Shown here one piece after another: positions 1-11,800 of a stretch of DNA of 64,000 bases. The stretch comes from Arenicola marina (lineage: Eukaryota > Annelida > Polychaeta > Arenicolidae). The notes under the pieces were generated by a model. That model was not told the DNA's origin and made no database searches. It saw only the letters and a list, made by a program, of their open reading frames with translations. How positions within the stretch are numbered: position 1 is the stretch's first letter; each line of letters opens with the position of its first letter. Made by a program: the position numbers and the translations under genes. The DNA lies in contig OZ025248.1 of assembly GCA_964019135.1 (NCBI GenBank), positions 34,217,670 through 34,281,669 on the forward strand. The letters are read 5' to 3'.

Positions 1-1242
1 GCCGACTATCATCCTGAAAGTGTTAACATGTGTAGAATACAAACAGCGGTATATAGGATAGGAACACCAGCCCTTCAGGGGGGAGGCTAGATATGTGGTG
101 TTTAGACAGAAACCCCAGAGGGATAGTCGGCGCGTGATCCAACGGGGGGTGCGGGGCTAGAGGCCGGGGCCATAGAATCCCCATTTGTCGTCTCCAATGT
201 AACCCCTGCGCTAACATCTTATAACAGACGACTCGGCGGAACCCAATAGAAAGGTGTTTAAAACAAGCAGCCCTGGTTGGTAAAGGTGATAGTCTGTTAT
301 ATGGAGCTGATAATCTGGTATGTGGAGTTGATAGACTGGTATATGAGGCCGGAATCCAGGGTCATCACCTTTAGATGATCTAAACAATTATCACCATGGC
401 CACCACTGCAACCCTGATTCTGACCCTGGCCCTGATCCTGACCCGCCCCCACCCCTCAATAAATGCACAATTCTCATCCCCCACACAATATCTTCACCGT
501 GACAACCCATCCCTCACCATACCGCTACCTCTAGCCGCCTACCACTCCCACAGACTCCATCCTCACTACCTTCAGTCCCCCCACACCTCCCCCCTTCGCA
601 GCTTTTTGCCTCCGAACCCGGTACCCATACAAAAAAACGGGCCCTGGCACACCGCACTGAAAATCTTCTTCTCCCTCTGTTTACGCATCCGCTATTTGGC
701 TTGCTTTCCTCGAGCAATTTGTCATTGACGGTAGCCCGCATAGTTTACTCAGGTTTATTTCAAAGTGCACTCGACAGTTAGGGCCTAAGGCTAGAGTTGC
801 ACAGTGACACAAAAACAGTCTCGTGACCTTGGTTATGTCAACAATGAAACATACAAAATTCGGGTGTAGATACATACTTGAAGCATCTCACAAAATTGAG
901 AACAAATTAAATGGACCCACTGGCTGTTCTATCACTACGTTATACACTATCACCCGTGTCGAACGGTTTACCATTGGCTGTTGTAACACGGATGATGTGA
1001 ACATTGTGTTCAAACCTGCTAAACTGTATTTTCTTGATTTATTAGCTAACTTTCCCCTATATATTGTTTCCTATAACACTTACACTTACACTCTATGAAC
1101 CAGTCATATGACTCATCATATTAGACCATCAGTTCATCAAATAGGAATGTTGGCGAAACGTAGACGACTTGTCGAAATGGCTGGTTTAAGAAGTACACTT
1201 TAACCTCTGAAGGTCATATCGTGTCAATGATAGTCAAGGGTA
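1..1242. other. No gene recognised (left edge)
   Basis: Mixed unique sequence. A small degenerate tandem of about 22 bp (units like gatagtctgttatatggagc) sits near 285-345. A Kozak-like ATG at 396 opens a signal-peptide-like reading frame (MATTATLILTLALILT) through a low-complexity CTGACC-rich stretch, but no splice donor or homology ties it to a gene. Nothing else is supported. Confidence 0.5.
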
Positions 1243-4200
1243 CAGCGCATGTACACGGTGTGGCTCGAACCCCCACACCACATACGCTTGCTGGTCCGGC
1301 CAGCGCATGTACACGGTGTGGCTCGAGCCCCCACACCACACACGCTTGCTGGTCCGGCAGCGCATGTACACGGTGTGGCTCGAACCCTCACACCACACAA
1401 GCTTGCTCGTCCGGCAGCGCATGTACACGGTGTGGCTCGAACCCTCACACCACACACGCTTGCTGGCCCGGCCAGCGCATGTACACGGTGTGGCTCGAAC
1501 CCTCACACCACACAAGCTTGCTCGTCCGGCAGCGCATGTACACGGTGTGGCTCGAACCCTCACACCACACAAGCTTGCTCGTCCGGCAGCGCATGTACAC
1601 GGTGTGGCTCGAACCCTCACACCACACACGCTTGCTGGTCCGGCAGCGCATGTACACGGTGTGGCTCGAACCCTCACACCACACAAGCTTGCTCGTCCGG
1701 CAGCGCATGTACACGGTGTGGCTCGAACCCTCACACTACACACGCTTGCTGGTCCGGCAGCGCATGTACACGGTGTGGCTCGAACCCTCACACCACACAC
1801 GCTTGCTGGTCCGGCAGCGCATGTACACGGTGTGGCTCGAACCCTCACACCACACACGCTTGCTGGTCCGGCAGCGCATGTACACGGTGTGGCTCGAACC
1901 CTCACACCACACACGCTTGCTGGTCCGGCAGCGCATGTACACGGTGTGGCTCGAACCCCCACACCAGACACGCTTGCTGGTCCGGCAGCGCATGTACACG
2001 GTGTGGCTCGAACCCTCACACCACACACGCTTGCTGGTCCGGCAGCGCATGTACACGGGGTGGCTCGAACCCTCACACCACACACGCTTGCTGGTCCGGC
2101 CAGCGCATGTACACGGTGTGGCTCGAACCCTCACACCACACAAGCTTGCTCGTCCGGCAGCGCATGTACACGGTGTGGCTCGAACCCTCACACCACACAC
2201 GCTTGCTGGTCCGGCAGCGCATGTACACGGTGTGGCTCGAACCCCCACACCACACACGCTTGCTGGTCCGGCAGCGCATGTACACGGTGTGGCTCGAACC
2301 CCCACACCACACACGCTTGCTGGTCCGGCCAGCGCATGTACACGGTGTGGCTCGAACCCTCACACCACACACGCTTGCTGGTCCGGCAGCGCATGTACAC
2401 GGTGTGGCTCGAACCCTCACACCACACACGCTTGCTGGTCCGGCAGCGCATGTACACGGTGTGGCTCGAACCCTCACACCACACACGCTTGCTGGTCCGG
2501 CAGCGCATGTACACGGTGTGGCTCGAACCCCCACACCACACACGCTTGCTGGTCCGGCCAGCGCATGTACACGGTGTGGCTCGAACCCTCACACTACACA
2601 CGCTTGCTGGTCCGGCAGCGCATGTACACGGTGTGGCTCGAACCCTCACACCAGACACGCTTGCTGGTCCGGCAGCGCATGTACACGGTGTGGCTCGAAC
2701 CCTCACACCACACACGCTTGCTGGTCCGGCCAGCGCATGTACACGGTGTGGCTCGAACCCTCACACCACACACGCTTGCTGGTCCGGCAGCGCATGTACA
2801 CGGTGTGGCTCGAACTCTCACACCACACACGCTTGCTGGTCCGGCAGCGCATGTACACGGTGTGGCTCGAACCCTCACACCAGACACGCTTGCTGGTCCC
2901 GCCAGCGCATGTACACGGTGTGGCTCGAACCCTCACACCACACAAGCTTGCTCGTCCGGCAGCGCATGTACACGGTGTGGCTCGAACCCCCCCACCACAC
3001 ACGCTTGCTGGTCCGGCAGCGTATGTACACGGTGTGGCTCGAACCCTCACACCACACACGCTTGCTGGTCCGGCAGCGCATGTACACGGTGTGGCTCGAA
3101 CCCTCACACCACACACGCTTGCTGGTCCGGCAGCGCATGTACACGGTGTGGCTCGAACCCTCACACTATGCACGCTTGCTGGTCCGGCAGCGCATGTACA
3201 CGGTGTGGCTCGAACCCTCACACCACACACGCTTGCTGGTCCGGCAGCGCATGCACACGGTGTGGCTCGAACCCCCACACCACACACGCTTGCTGGTCCG
3301 ACCAGCGCATGTACACGGTGTGGCTCGAACCCCCACACCAGACACGCTTGCTGGTCCGGCAGCGCATGTACACGGTGTGGCTCGAACCCCCACACCAGAC
3401 ACGCTTGCTGGTCCGGCAGCGCATGTACACGGTGTGGCTCGAACCCTCACACCACACACGCTTGCTGGTCCGGCAGCGCATGTACACGGGGTGGCTCGAA
3501 CCCTCACACCACACACGCTTGCTGGTCCGGCCAGCGCATGTACACGGTGTGGCTCGAACCCTCACACCACACAAGCTTGCTCGTCCGGCAGCGCATGTAC
3601 ACGGTGTGGCTCGAACCCTCACACCACACACGCTTGCTGGTCCGGCAGCGCATGTACACGGTGTGGCTCGAACCCCCACACCACACACGCTTGCTGGTCC
3701 GGCAGCGCATGTACACGGTGTGGCTCGAACCCCCACACCACACACGCTTGCTGGTCCGGCCAGCGCATGTACACGGTGTGGCTCGAACCCTCACACCACA
3801 CACGCTTGCTGGTCCGGCAGCGCATGTACACGGTGTGGCTCGAACCCTCACACCACACACGCTTGCTGGTCCGGCAGCGCATGTACACGGTGTGGCTCGA
3901 ACCCTCACACCACACACGCTTGCTGGTCCGGCAGCGCATGTACACGGTGTGGCTCGAACCCCCACACCACACACGCTTGCTGGTCCGGCCAGCGCATGTA
4001 CACGGTGTGGCTCGAACCCTCACACTACACACGCTTGCTGGTCCGGCAGCGCATGTACACGGTGTGGCTCGAACCCTCACACCAGACACGCTTGCTGGTC
4101 CGGCAGCGCATGTACACGGTGTGGCTCGAACCCTCACACCACACACGCTTGCTGGTCCGGCCAGCGCATGTACACGGTGTGGCTCGAACCCTCACACCAC

Positions 4201-6341
4201 ACACGCTTGCTGGTCCGGCAGCGCATGTACACGGTGTGGCTCGAACTCTCACACCACACACGCTTGCTGGTCCGGCAGCGCATGTACACGGTGTGGCTCG
4301 AACCCTCACACCAGACACGCTTGCTGGTCCCGCCAGCGCATGTACACGGTGTGGCTCGAACCCTCACACCACACAAGCTTGCTCGTCCGGCAGCGCATGT
4401 ACACGGTGTGGCTCGAACCCCCCCACCACACACGCTTGCTGGTCCGGCAGCGTATGTACACGGTGTGGCTCGAACCCTCACACCACACAAGCTTGCTCGT
4501 CCGGCAGCGCATGTACACGGTGTGGCTCGAACCCTCACACCACACACGCTTGCTGGTCCGGCAGCGCATGTACACGGTGTGGCTCGAACCCTCACACTAT
4601 GCACGCTTGCTGGTCCGGCAGCGCATGTACACGGTGTGGCTCGAACCCTCACACCACACACGCTCGCTGGTCCGGCAGCGCATGCACACGGTGTGGCTCG
4701 AACCCCCACACCACACACGCTTGCTGGTCCGACCAGCGCATGTACACGGTGTGGCTCGAACCCCCACACCAGACACGCTTGCTGGTCCGGCAGCGCATGT
4801 ACACGGTGTGGCTCGAACCCTCACACTACACACGCTTGCTGGTCCGGCAGCGCATGTACACGGTGTGGCTCGAACCCTCACACTACACACGCTTGCTGGT
4901 CCGGCAGCGCATGTACACGGTGTGGCTCGAACCCTCACACCAGACACGCTTGCTGGTCCGGCAGCGCATGTACACGGTGTGGCTCGAACCCTCACACCAC
5001 ACACGCTTGCTGGTCCGGCCAGCGCATGTACACGGTGTGGCTCGAACCCTCACACCACACAAGCTTGCTCGTCCGGCAGCGCATGTACACGGTGTGGCTC
5101 GAACCCTCACACCACACACGCTTGCTGGTCCGGCCAGCGCATGTACACGGTGTGGCTCGAACCCTCACACCACACAAGCTTGCTCGTCCGGCAGCGCATG
5201 TACACGGTGTGGCTCGAACCCTCACACCACACACGCTTGCTGGTCCGGCAGCGCATGTACACGGTGTGGCTCGAACCCTCACACCACACACGCTTGCTGG
5301 TCCGACCAGCGCATGTACACGGTGTGGCTCGAACCCCCACACCAGACACGCTTGCTGGTCCGGCAGCGCATGTACACGGTGTGGCTCGAACCCTCACACC
5401 ACACACGCTTGCTCGTCCGGCAGCGCATGTACACGGTGTGGCTCGAACCCTCACACCAGACACGCTTGCTGGTCCGGCCAGCGCATGTACACGGTGTGGC
5501 TCGAACCCTCACACCACACACGCTTGCTGGTCCGGCAGCGCATGTACACGGTGTGGCTCGAACCCTCACACCACACACGCTTGTTGGTCCGGCAGCGCAT
5601 GTACACGGTGTGGCTCGAACCCTCACCCCACACACGCTTGTTGGTCCGGCAGCGCATGTACACGGTGTGGCTCGAACCCTCACACCACACACGCTTGCTG
5701 GTCCGGCAGCGCATGTACACGGTGTGGCTCGAACCCTCACACTACACACGCTTGCTGGTCCGGCAGCGCATGTACACGGTGTGGCTCGAACCCTCACACC
5801 AGACACGCTTGCTGGTCCGGCAGCGCATGTACACGGTGTGGCTCGAACCCTCACACCAGACACGCTTGCTGGTCCGGCAGCGCATGTACACGGTGTGGCT
5901 CGAACCCTCACACCACACACGCTTGCTGGTCCGGCAGCGCATGTACACGGTGTGGCTCGAACCCTCACACTACACACGCTTGCTGGTCCGGCAGCGCATG
6001 TACACGGTGTGGCTCGAACCCCCACACCACACACGCTTGCTGGTCCGGCCAGCGCATGTACACGGTGTGGCTCGAACCCTCACACCACACACGCTTGCTG
6101 GTCCGGCAGCGCATGTACACGGTGTGGCTCGAACCCTCACACCACACACGCTTGCTGGTCCGGCAGCGCATGTACACGGTGTGGCTCGAACCCTCACACT
6201 ACACACGCTTGCTGGTCCGGCAGCGCATGTACACGGTGTGGCTCGAACCCTCACACCAGACACGCTTGCTGGTCCGGCCAGCGCATGTATACGGTGTGGC
6301 TCGAACCCTCACACCACACAAGCTTGCTCGTCCGGCAGCGC
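1243..6341. repeat. 57-bp minisatellite, about 89 units
   Basis: Head-to-tail units begin cagcgcatgtacacggtgtg and end tgctggtccgg. Most are 57 bp; a minority are 58 bp with an extra C (ggccagcgc). No unit has a stop in any plus-strand frame, so all three plus frames stay open for about 5 kb, and each 58-bp unit rotates the frame. Variant units (acaagcttgctcg, cagacacg, ggggtgg, ctatgcacg) act as internal markers. They show that about 1930-3360 and 3361-4790 are adjacent direct copies 1,431 bp apart. Each unit holds a perfect 6-bp stem, GGTGTG/CACACC, around an 11-nt loop. A protein function is very unlikely given the frame rotation. Confidence 0.97.
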
Positions 6342-6374
6342 TCACTCGAAAAGATTGAGCGTTACTTCAACGCT

Positions 6375-7070
6375 CGAGTCGAATACGATATCACGACTCT
6401 AGGTAACGACTTCTCGCGGAGTCGGATGCGATATCAATACTCTACGTGACTTCTTGCGGAGTCGAGAATGTGATATCACGACTCTAGGTTACGACTTCTC
6501 GCGGAGTCGGATGCGATATCAATACTCTACGTGACTTCTTGCGGAGTCGAGGATGTGATATCACGACTCTAGGTTACGACTTCTCGCGGAGTCGGATGCG
6601 ATATCAATACTCTACGTGACTTCTTGCGGAGTCGAGAATGTGATATCACGACTCTAGGTTACGACTTCTCGGGGAGTCGAATCCGATATCACGACTCTGT
6701 GACGACTTCTCGGGGAGTCGAATCCGATATCACGACTCTGTGACGATTTCTCGCGGAGTCGAATCCGATATCACGACTCTGTGACGACTTCTCGGGGAGT
6801 CGAATCCGATATCACGACTCTGTGACGACTTCTCGGGGAGTCGAATCCGATATCACGACTCTGTGACGACTTCTCGGGGAGTCGAATCCAATGTCACGAC
6901 TCTGTGACGACTTCTCGGGGAGTCGAATCCGATAGCACGACTCTGTGACGACTTCTCGCGGAGTCGAATCCGATATCACGACTCTGTGACGACTTCTCGC
7001 GGAGTCGAATGCGATATCAATACTCTAGGTTACGACTTCTCGCGGAGTCGAATACGATATCACGACTGTT
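6375..7070. repeat. 41-43-bp minisatellite
   Basis: The distal part (about 6650-7010) repeats a 41-bp unit, gtgacgacttctcggggagt followed by cgaatccgatatcacgactct. The proximal part alternates 43- and 42-bp forms as an 85-bp dimer. CGACT and AGTCG alternate along the strand, so every unit can pair with itself or its neighbour as a 5-bp stem. The array directly abuts the 57-bp array. Confidence 0.95.
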
Positions 7071-7609
7071 TTAAGTTACGACAGCGATACAACATTGCCT
7101 TGTCGTGCAGTCAGTCGCGATTGGGAGTCGTATCTCAAGAAGCCTGACAAACGCCGGCGAGGGGAGCGGCGGGTTAAAACTGCCGGGTACCACTGGGCGG
7201 ATGTTACGCGCGAGACTCCCTTACAGACTGCGTTACATTCCAACATAGTGATAACAAGTGTCCTGTTGCCACTGGTTGCCGGTGGGCTGCCTCAAACTAC
7301 AGAGCGCTGTCTGTCCCTATCGCGTGCGCTACCCCCCCCCCCTCCCTCTCCCTCTATCTCCCGCCGTCTCCTAGCTTACACCCCAGCGCTTGGGTTTGGC
7401 TAGGAACCGTCCGTAATAGCCTGTCTTTGTGCTGCCTGTGTATTAGTTTTGTGTTCTTGCCATTCGATCTCACTAGCCTAGTAATAGTTCTGTGCAGATC
7501 AATACGTGAAGCCTCGTTTGTGAGCGTCCAGGCTCAGCACATAAATACCGTATTTTTGTCAGGGTGGCAAAACTGTAGCATGTATGACTCTGCCATGGAT
7601 GGTCTGATT
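7071..7609. other. Unique CpG-containing stretch, no gene proven
   Basis: GC- and CpG-richer sequence (7080-7420) with a polyC/CT tract near 7330. It lies between minisatellites and about 1.3 kb upstream of the first visible ITIH exon, so it could belong to the 5' region of that gene, but I see no convincing signal-peptide exon with a donor. Open frames here are short and unrecognised. Confidence 0.4.
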
Positions 7610-8476
7610 GTAGCGTGAATGTCTGTGCTATGGTGACCTGGCTGCAGTGTGAATGTCCGGGCTATGGTGACCTGACTTCAGTGTGAATGACTGTGCTATG
7701 GTGACCTGGCTGCAGTGTGTATGTCTGCGCTATGGTGACCTGGCTGCAGTGTGAATGTCTGTGCTATGGTGACCTAGCTGCAGTGTGTATGTCTGCGCTA
7801 TGGTGACCTGGATGCAGTGTAAATGTATGTGCTATGCGGGTGACCTGGCTGTAGTGTGAATGTATGTGCTATGTGGGTGACCTGGCTGTAGTGTGAATGT
7901 ATGTGCTATGGTGACCTGGCTGCAGTGTAAATGTATGTGCTATGTGGGTGACCTGGCTGTAGTGTGAATGTCTGTGCTATGGTGACCTGGCTGCAGTGTG
8001 AATGTATGTGCTATGTGGGTGACCTGGCTGTAGTGTGTATGTCTGCGCTATGGTGACCTGACTACAGTGTGAATGACTGTGCTATGGTGACCTGACTGCA
8101 GTGTGAATGACTGTGCTATGGTGACCTGGCTGCGGTGTGTATGTCTGCGCTATGGTGACCTGGATGCAGCGTAAATGTATGTGCTTTGCGGGTGACCTGG
8201 CTGTAGTGTGAATGTCTGTGCTATGGTGACCTGGCTGCAGTGTGAATGTATGTGCTATGTGGGTGACCTGGCTGTAGTGTGTATGTCTGCGCTATGGTGA
8301 CCTGACTACAGTGTGAATGACTGTGCTATGGTGACCTGACTGCAGTGTGAATGACTGTGCTATGGTGACCTGGCTGCGGTGTGTATGTCTGCGCTATGGT
8401 GACCTGGATGCAGCGTAAATGTATGTGCTTTGCGGGTGACCTGGCTGTAGTGTGAATGTATGTGCTATATGGGTGA
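7610..8476. repeat. 34-37-bp minisatellite
   Basis: About 25 units of the form gtgctatggtgacctggctg plus cagtgtgaatgtct (34 bp), with 37-bp variants containing tatgtgggtgacc. A block starting near 8041 recurs near 8285, giving a higher-order repeat of about 244 bp. One further unit and a half survive at about 8616-8665, beyond a SINE that interrupts the array. Confidence 0.93.
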
Positions 8477-8611
8477 AATGTTGGTGTTTTAGGCCACTTT
8501 TGTGCACATACAGGCTAAATTGGGCCAAAGAACCTCCCGGGACGATGAAGGATGAAGGAATGAAACATGCCCCAGATTAGGTGCCCGAGCCCGGATTCGA
8601 ACCCAGGACCT
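8477..8611 (-). mobile_element. tRNA-derived SINE, 5'-truncated, in minisatellite
   Basis: On the minus strand it starts near a B-box-like GGGTTCGAATCC and ends in CCTAAAACACCAACATT. The same body is shared with the longer copy at 57841-58002 and its end with a fragment near 9328-9357. The flanks are tatgggtga and attgggtga, compatible with a target duplication, but GGGTGA also occurs in each array unit, so the duplication is not certain. The tRNA A-box half is missing here. Confidence 0.75.
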
Positions 8612-8861
8612 ATTGGGTGACCTGGCTGCAGTGTGAATGTCTGGGCTACGGTGACCTGATTGTAGAGCCGTCTAATATAGGCTGCTTAGCAGGGGTTATG
8701 GGTCTGGATTGTGTGATCCATACTTTTAGACACACCCATTGTTTTTATCAAGGATTAACTATTGAAATGATATTCAGCAAAAGCATAATATTGCCTCATG
8801 GCTGCATACATCAGCATTGGCGACAGTTATCATTGGGTTCAGGTGTGTCTTTTCCTTCCAG

Positions 8862-11800
8862 CTGACACCGGAAGTCTACTCACTACACATCAGATCCGAC
8901 ATCGCGTACCGCTTCGCCACGACCCACGTGACCAGTCGATTAGCCAATCACGCGGTGGGTCCCCGAGAGGCGCTGTTCAGCATGGTGATCCCCAAGGCGG
9001 CCTTCATCACCAACTTCTCCATGTGAGTAAAACTCCATCAGAGCAATATGTACAACGCAATACCGACTCCCGTCTTTCTTTGGGGGGGGGGGGGCTCCTT
9101 GCGGTTCATCTTCCATGTTAGAACCAACGAAATGTATTATTGTAGTAAATGTTAGGCGTGAGTAATACATGAGCTATGCTGAGACAATGGACAAAAATAA
9201 TCTCGACAGGGCTCGACGGCCACTGTCGGATTTTTGCCGGTCCTACAGCCGCAGAACTGGGGATAGTTTCATCCACTCGTCGTTATCGTTCCGAGAGGGT
9301 CATTGGTTCAGCTTACCCATTGTGTGCACAAAAGCGGTCTAAAACACCAATTTAGTTCATGTCCGTCTTGCATTTGAATGCAAATATAGCCTGCAGCTTG
9401 CAAGCATGGGTCTCCGTAGCCATGTGGTTTTCTTTGCGGATATTTATGCGGCCCAAATCTTCAAAATTAAAATCATGTAATAAAATAACTGGGTTTGCCT
9501 TTCACACCGATAAACTGGTGACTGGTAAAAACTTTGTGTTAATACCTTTCATTGAGTATTCGAGGGTATTGGATGTTATTTTTTAACGACGTATGAATGG
9601 TTGTTGTAGTTGTTATTTTAGCTGTACATAATGGAACTACATTCTGTGCGGCTGTGTAGTTTATGCGTTCAGTAGTATGAGGCCTTTTTGTTGTTACTAT
9701 AAAAGCAGACGCAACACACCAGGACAAACGAACATTAAAAATGGCAGCGGGAAAACAAAAACTGACGAATCGACGTCAAGACGGGCGTAAACAAGTCGTA
9801 AACAATGGAGCAAGACGACGAGCATAACACCCATAACATAAAAAACGGACAATAGGCACAAACAAGAGGCGTACATAAATCTGGAGCACAGATAACGTCC
9901 CAGTTGTACATGGCACGTGGCCTGTGCTTGTGTTATCACGCTTGCATCAACGACGTCATTATGGTGCCGAAATATCAAATAAAAGTTTGGATTTCGTTGA
10001 CAGCAGAGGTTGTGTGTGTAGGGGTGGGGTGGGGGTGGGGGGCTGTCTGCAGTCATATTATTGCTGTTTCTTCGCCGCCCGGTCCCCCACCACCACCACC
10101 ACCACCACCTCCACGGACACCTTTGAGGCTCCGATCCGGAAGCAGACCAGCCGATGCCCTGTTTTCCGTTGTGTAATTGATGCTGATTTGACTGCCGGCT
10201 GATGATGGGTATGTTGTGATTGGAGGTTAAACTAGTTCCAGCTGCCGGCCAAACAGCGTACAGCAAGTGGCAGATACCTTTCCTTTAACCGTCCACCGAG
10301 GACCGCGGCAAAGAACTGCACAGTAAACATGGAGGGCCAGCAGCGTGGTCTCTTGTGATAATAAAGAGACTGCGTCTTCTGGAGGCTGGTATGCCGTTTT
10401 AGGTGTATTGAGGAGGCCAGCTAGGGACGGGGGTCGGCGGGAGGGAGGGGGGGGGGTGGGGTCGGGACTTGTATCTCCCTTTAGATGGAGATTAGTGCGT
10501 GTGAGGTGTTGTAAAATAACAATTGAGCCTGGTTAGCAGGGCTGGTTTCCTGTTGCTTCCATCAACAGGGTGCTAGTAGAGGTCATGGAATTTCTTTGGC
10601 GGATTAAAACAAATTAACTTGAAAGTAATTTGATAACACATATAGCGTCATATTGATACCGTGGCTTTCATTGAACCTATGACGTGACTATTTAACTGTA
10701 ATTCAATATACCGACGACGTGACTATTTAACTGTAATTCAATCTACCGATGGTGACTTTAACTAATTCATCATACCGATGACGTAACCATTCAACTGTGG
10801 GGGGGGAGGGGGGGGGGGCGTCATGTTCCCAGATCACGAAGAATAAATTTCTTTATTCCCATGTCACGATGAATTAAAAGCAGAACTCTCCGCATGCAAT
10901 GGAAGGGCGGATACACGATACTAAATTGACGATTTCCCGATTCACGGTTATTTAATATTAAAATTCCCGGTTCACGATTACTGAAAATCGTTGATCACGA
11001 CGGTCGGCTAATACCCCATACCCAGTTCACAAAGAATTATTTTCCTCATTACCAGTTCACGGTGAAATGAAAAGCCTAATCCCGAGGAACGCAAATACCC
11101 CTTGCCCCCCCCCCCCCCCCAACTATAATTCACTACACCTACAAGGTCACAGGAAATGGCGATAAAGACTGAGATGATCGCCACTCTATGCCCCCATAGC
11201 CTGGCGATGAAGACTGAGATGATGGCCACTCTATGCCCCCATAGCCTGGCGATGAAGACTGAGGTGATCGCCACTCTATGCCCCCATTAGCCTGGCGATG
11301 AAGACTGAGATGATCGCCACTCTATGCCCCCATTAGCCTGGCGATGAAGACTGAGGTGATCGCCACTCTATGCCCCCATTAGCCTGCCGAGGAAGACTGA
11401 GATGATCGCCACTCTATGCCCCCATTAGCCTGGCGATGAAGACTGAGATGATCGCCACTCTATACCCCCATTAGCCTGGCGAGGAAGACTGAGATGATCG
11501 CCACTCTATGCCCCCATTAGCCTGGCGATGAAGACTGAGATGATCGCCACTCTATGCCCCCATTAGCCTGGCGATGAAGACTGAGATGATCGCCACTCTA
11601 TGCCCCCATTAGCCTGGCGAGGAAGACTGAGATGATCGCCACTCTATGCCCCCATTAGCCTGGCGATGAAGACTGAGATGATCGCCACTCTATGCCCCCA
11701 TTAGCCTGGCGAGGAAGACTGAGATGATCGCCACTCTATGCCCCCATGAGCCTGGCGAGGAAGACTGAGATGATCGCCACTCTATGCCCCCATTAGCCTG

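Noticed and set aside
396-728. Signal-peptide-like frame MATTATLILTLALILT with a good Kozak context
   Set aside because: Low-complexity CTGACC repeats produce the hydrophobic run. No donor in the needed phase and no homology were seen, so it is kept only as a weak candidate for the missing ITIH 5' exon.
1243-6341. GGTTCGAGCC in each 57-bp unit on the minus strand looks like a tRNA B box
   Set aside because: The flanking bases do not form a T-arm and there is no A box or cloverleaf, so no tRNA genes are called.
1221-6449. Very long plus-strand open frames (over 1,700 codons) and many minus-strand frames
   Set aside because: They are by-products of a stop-free 57/58-bp minisatellite. Frames rotate with unit length, and there is no conserved domain or start context.
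7095-7403. Open frame in CpG-rich sequence as a possible gene start
   Set aside because: Basic, low-complexity composition, no signal peptide, no convincing donor to the ITIH exon.
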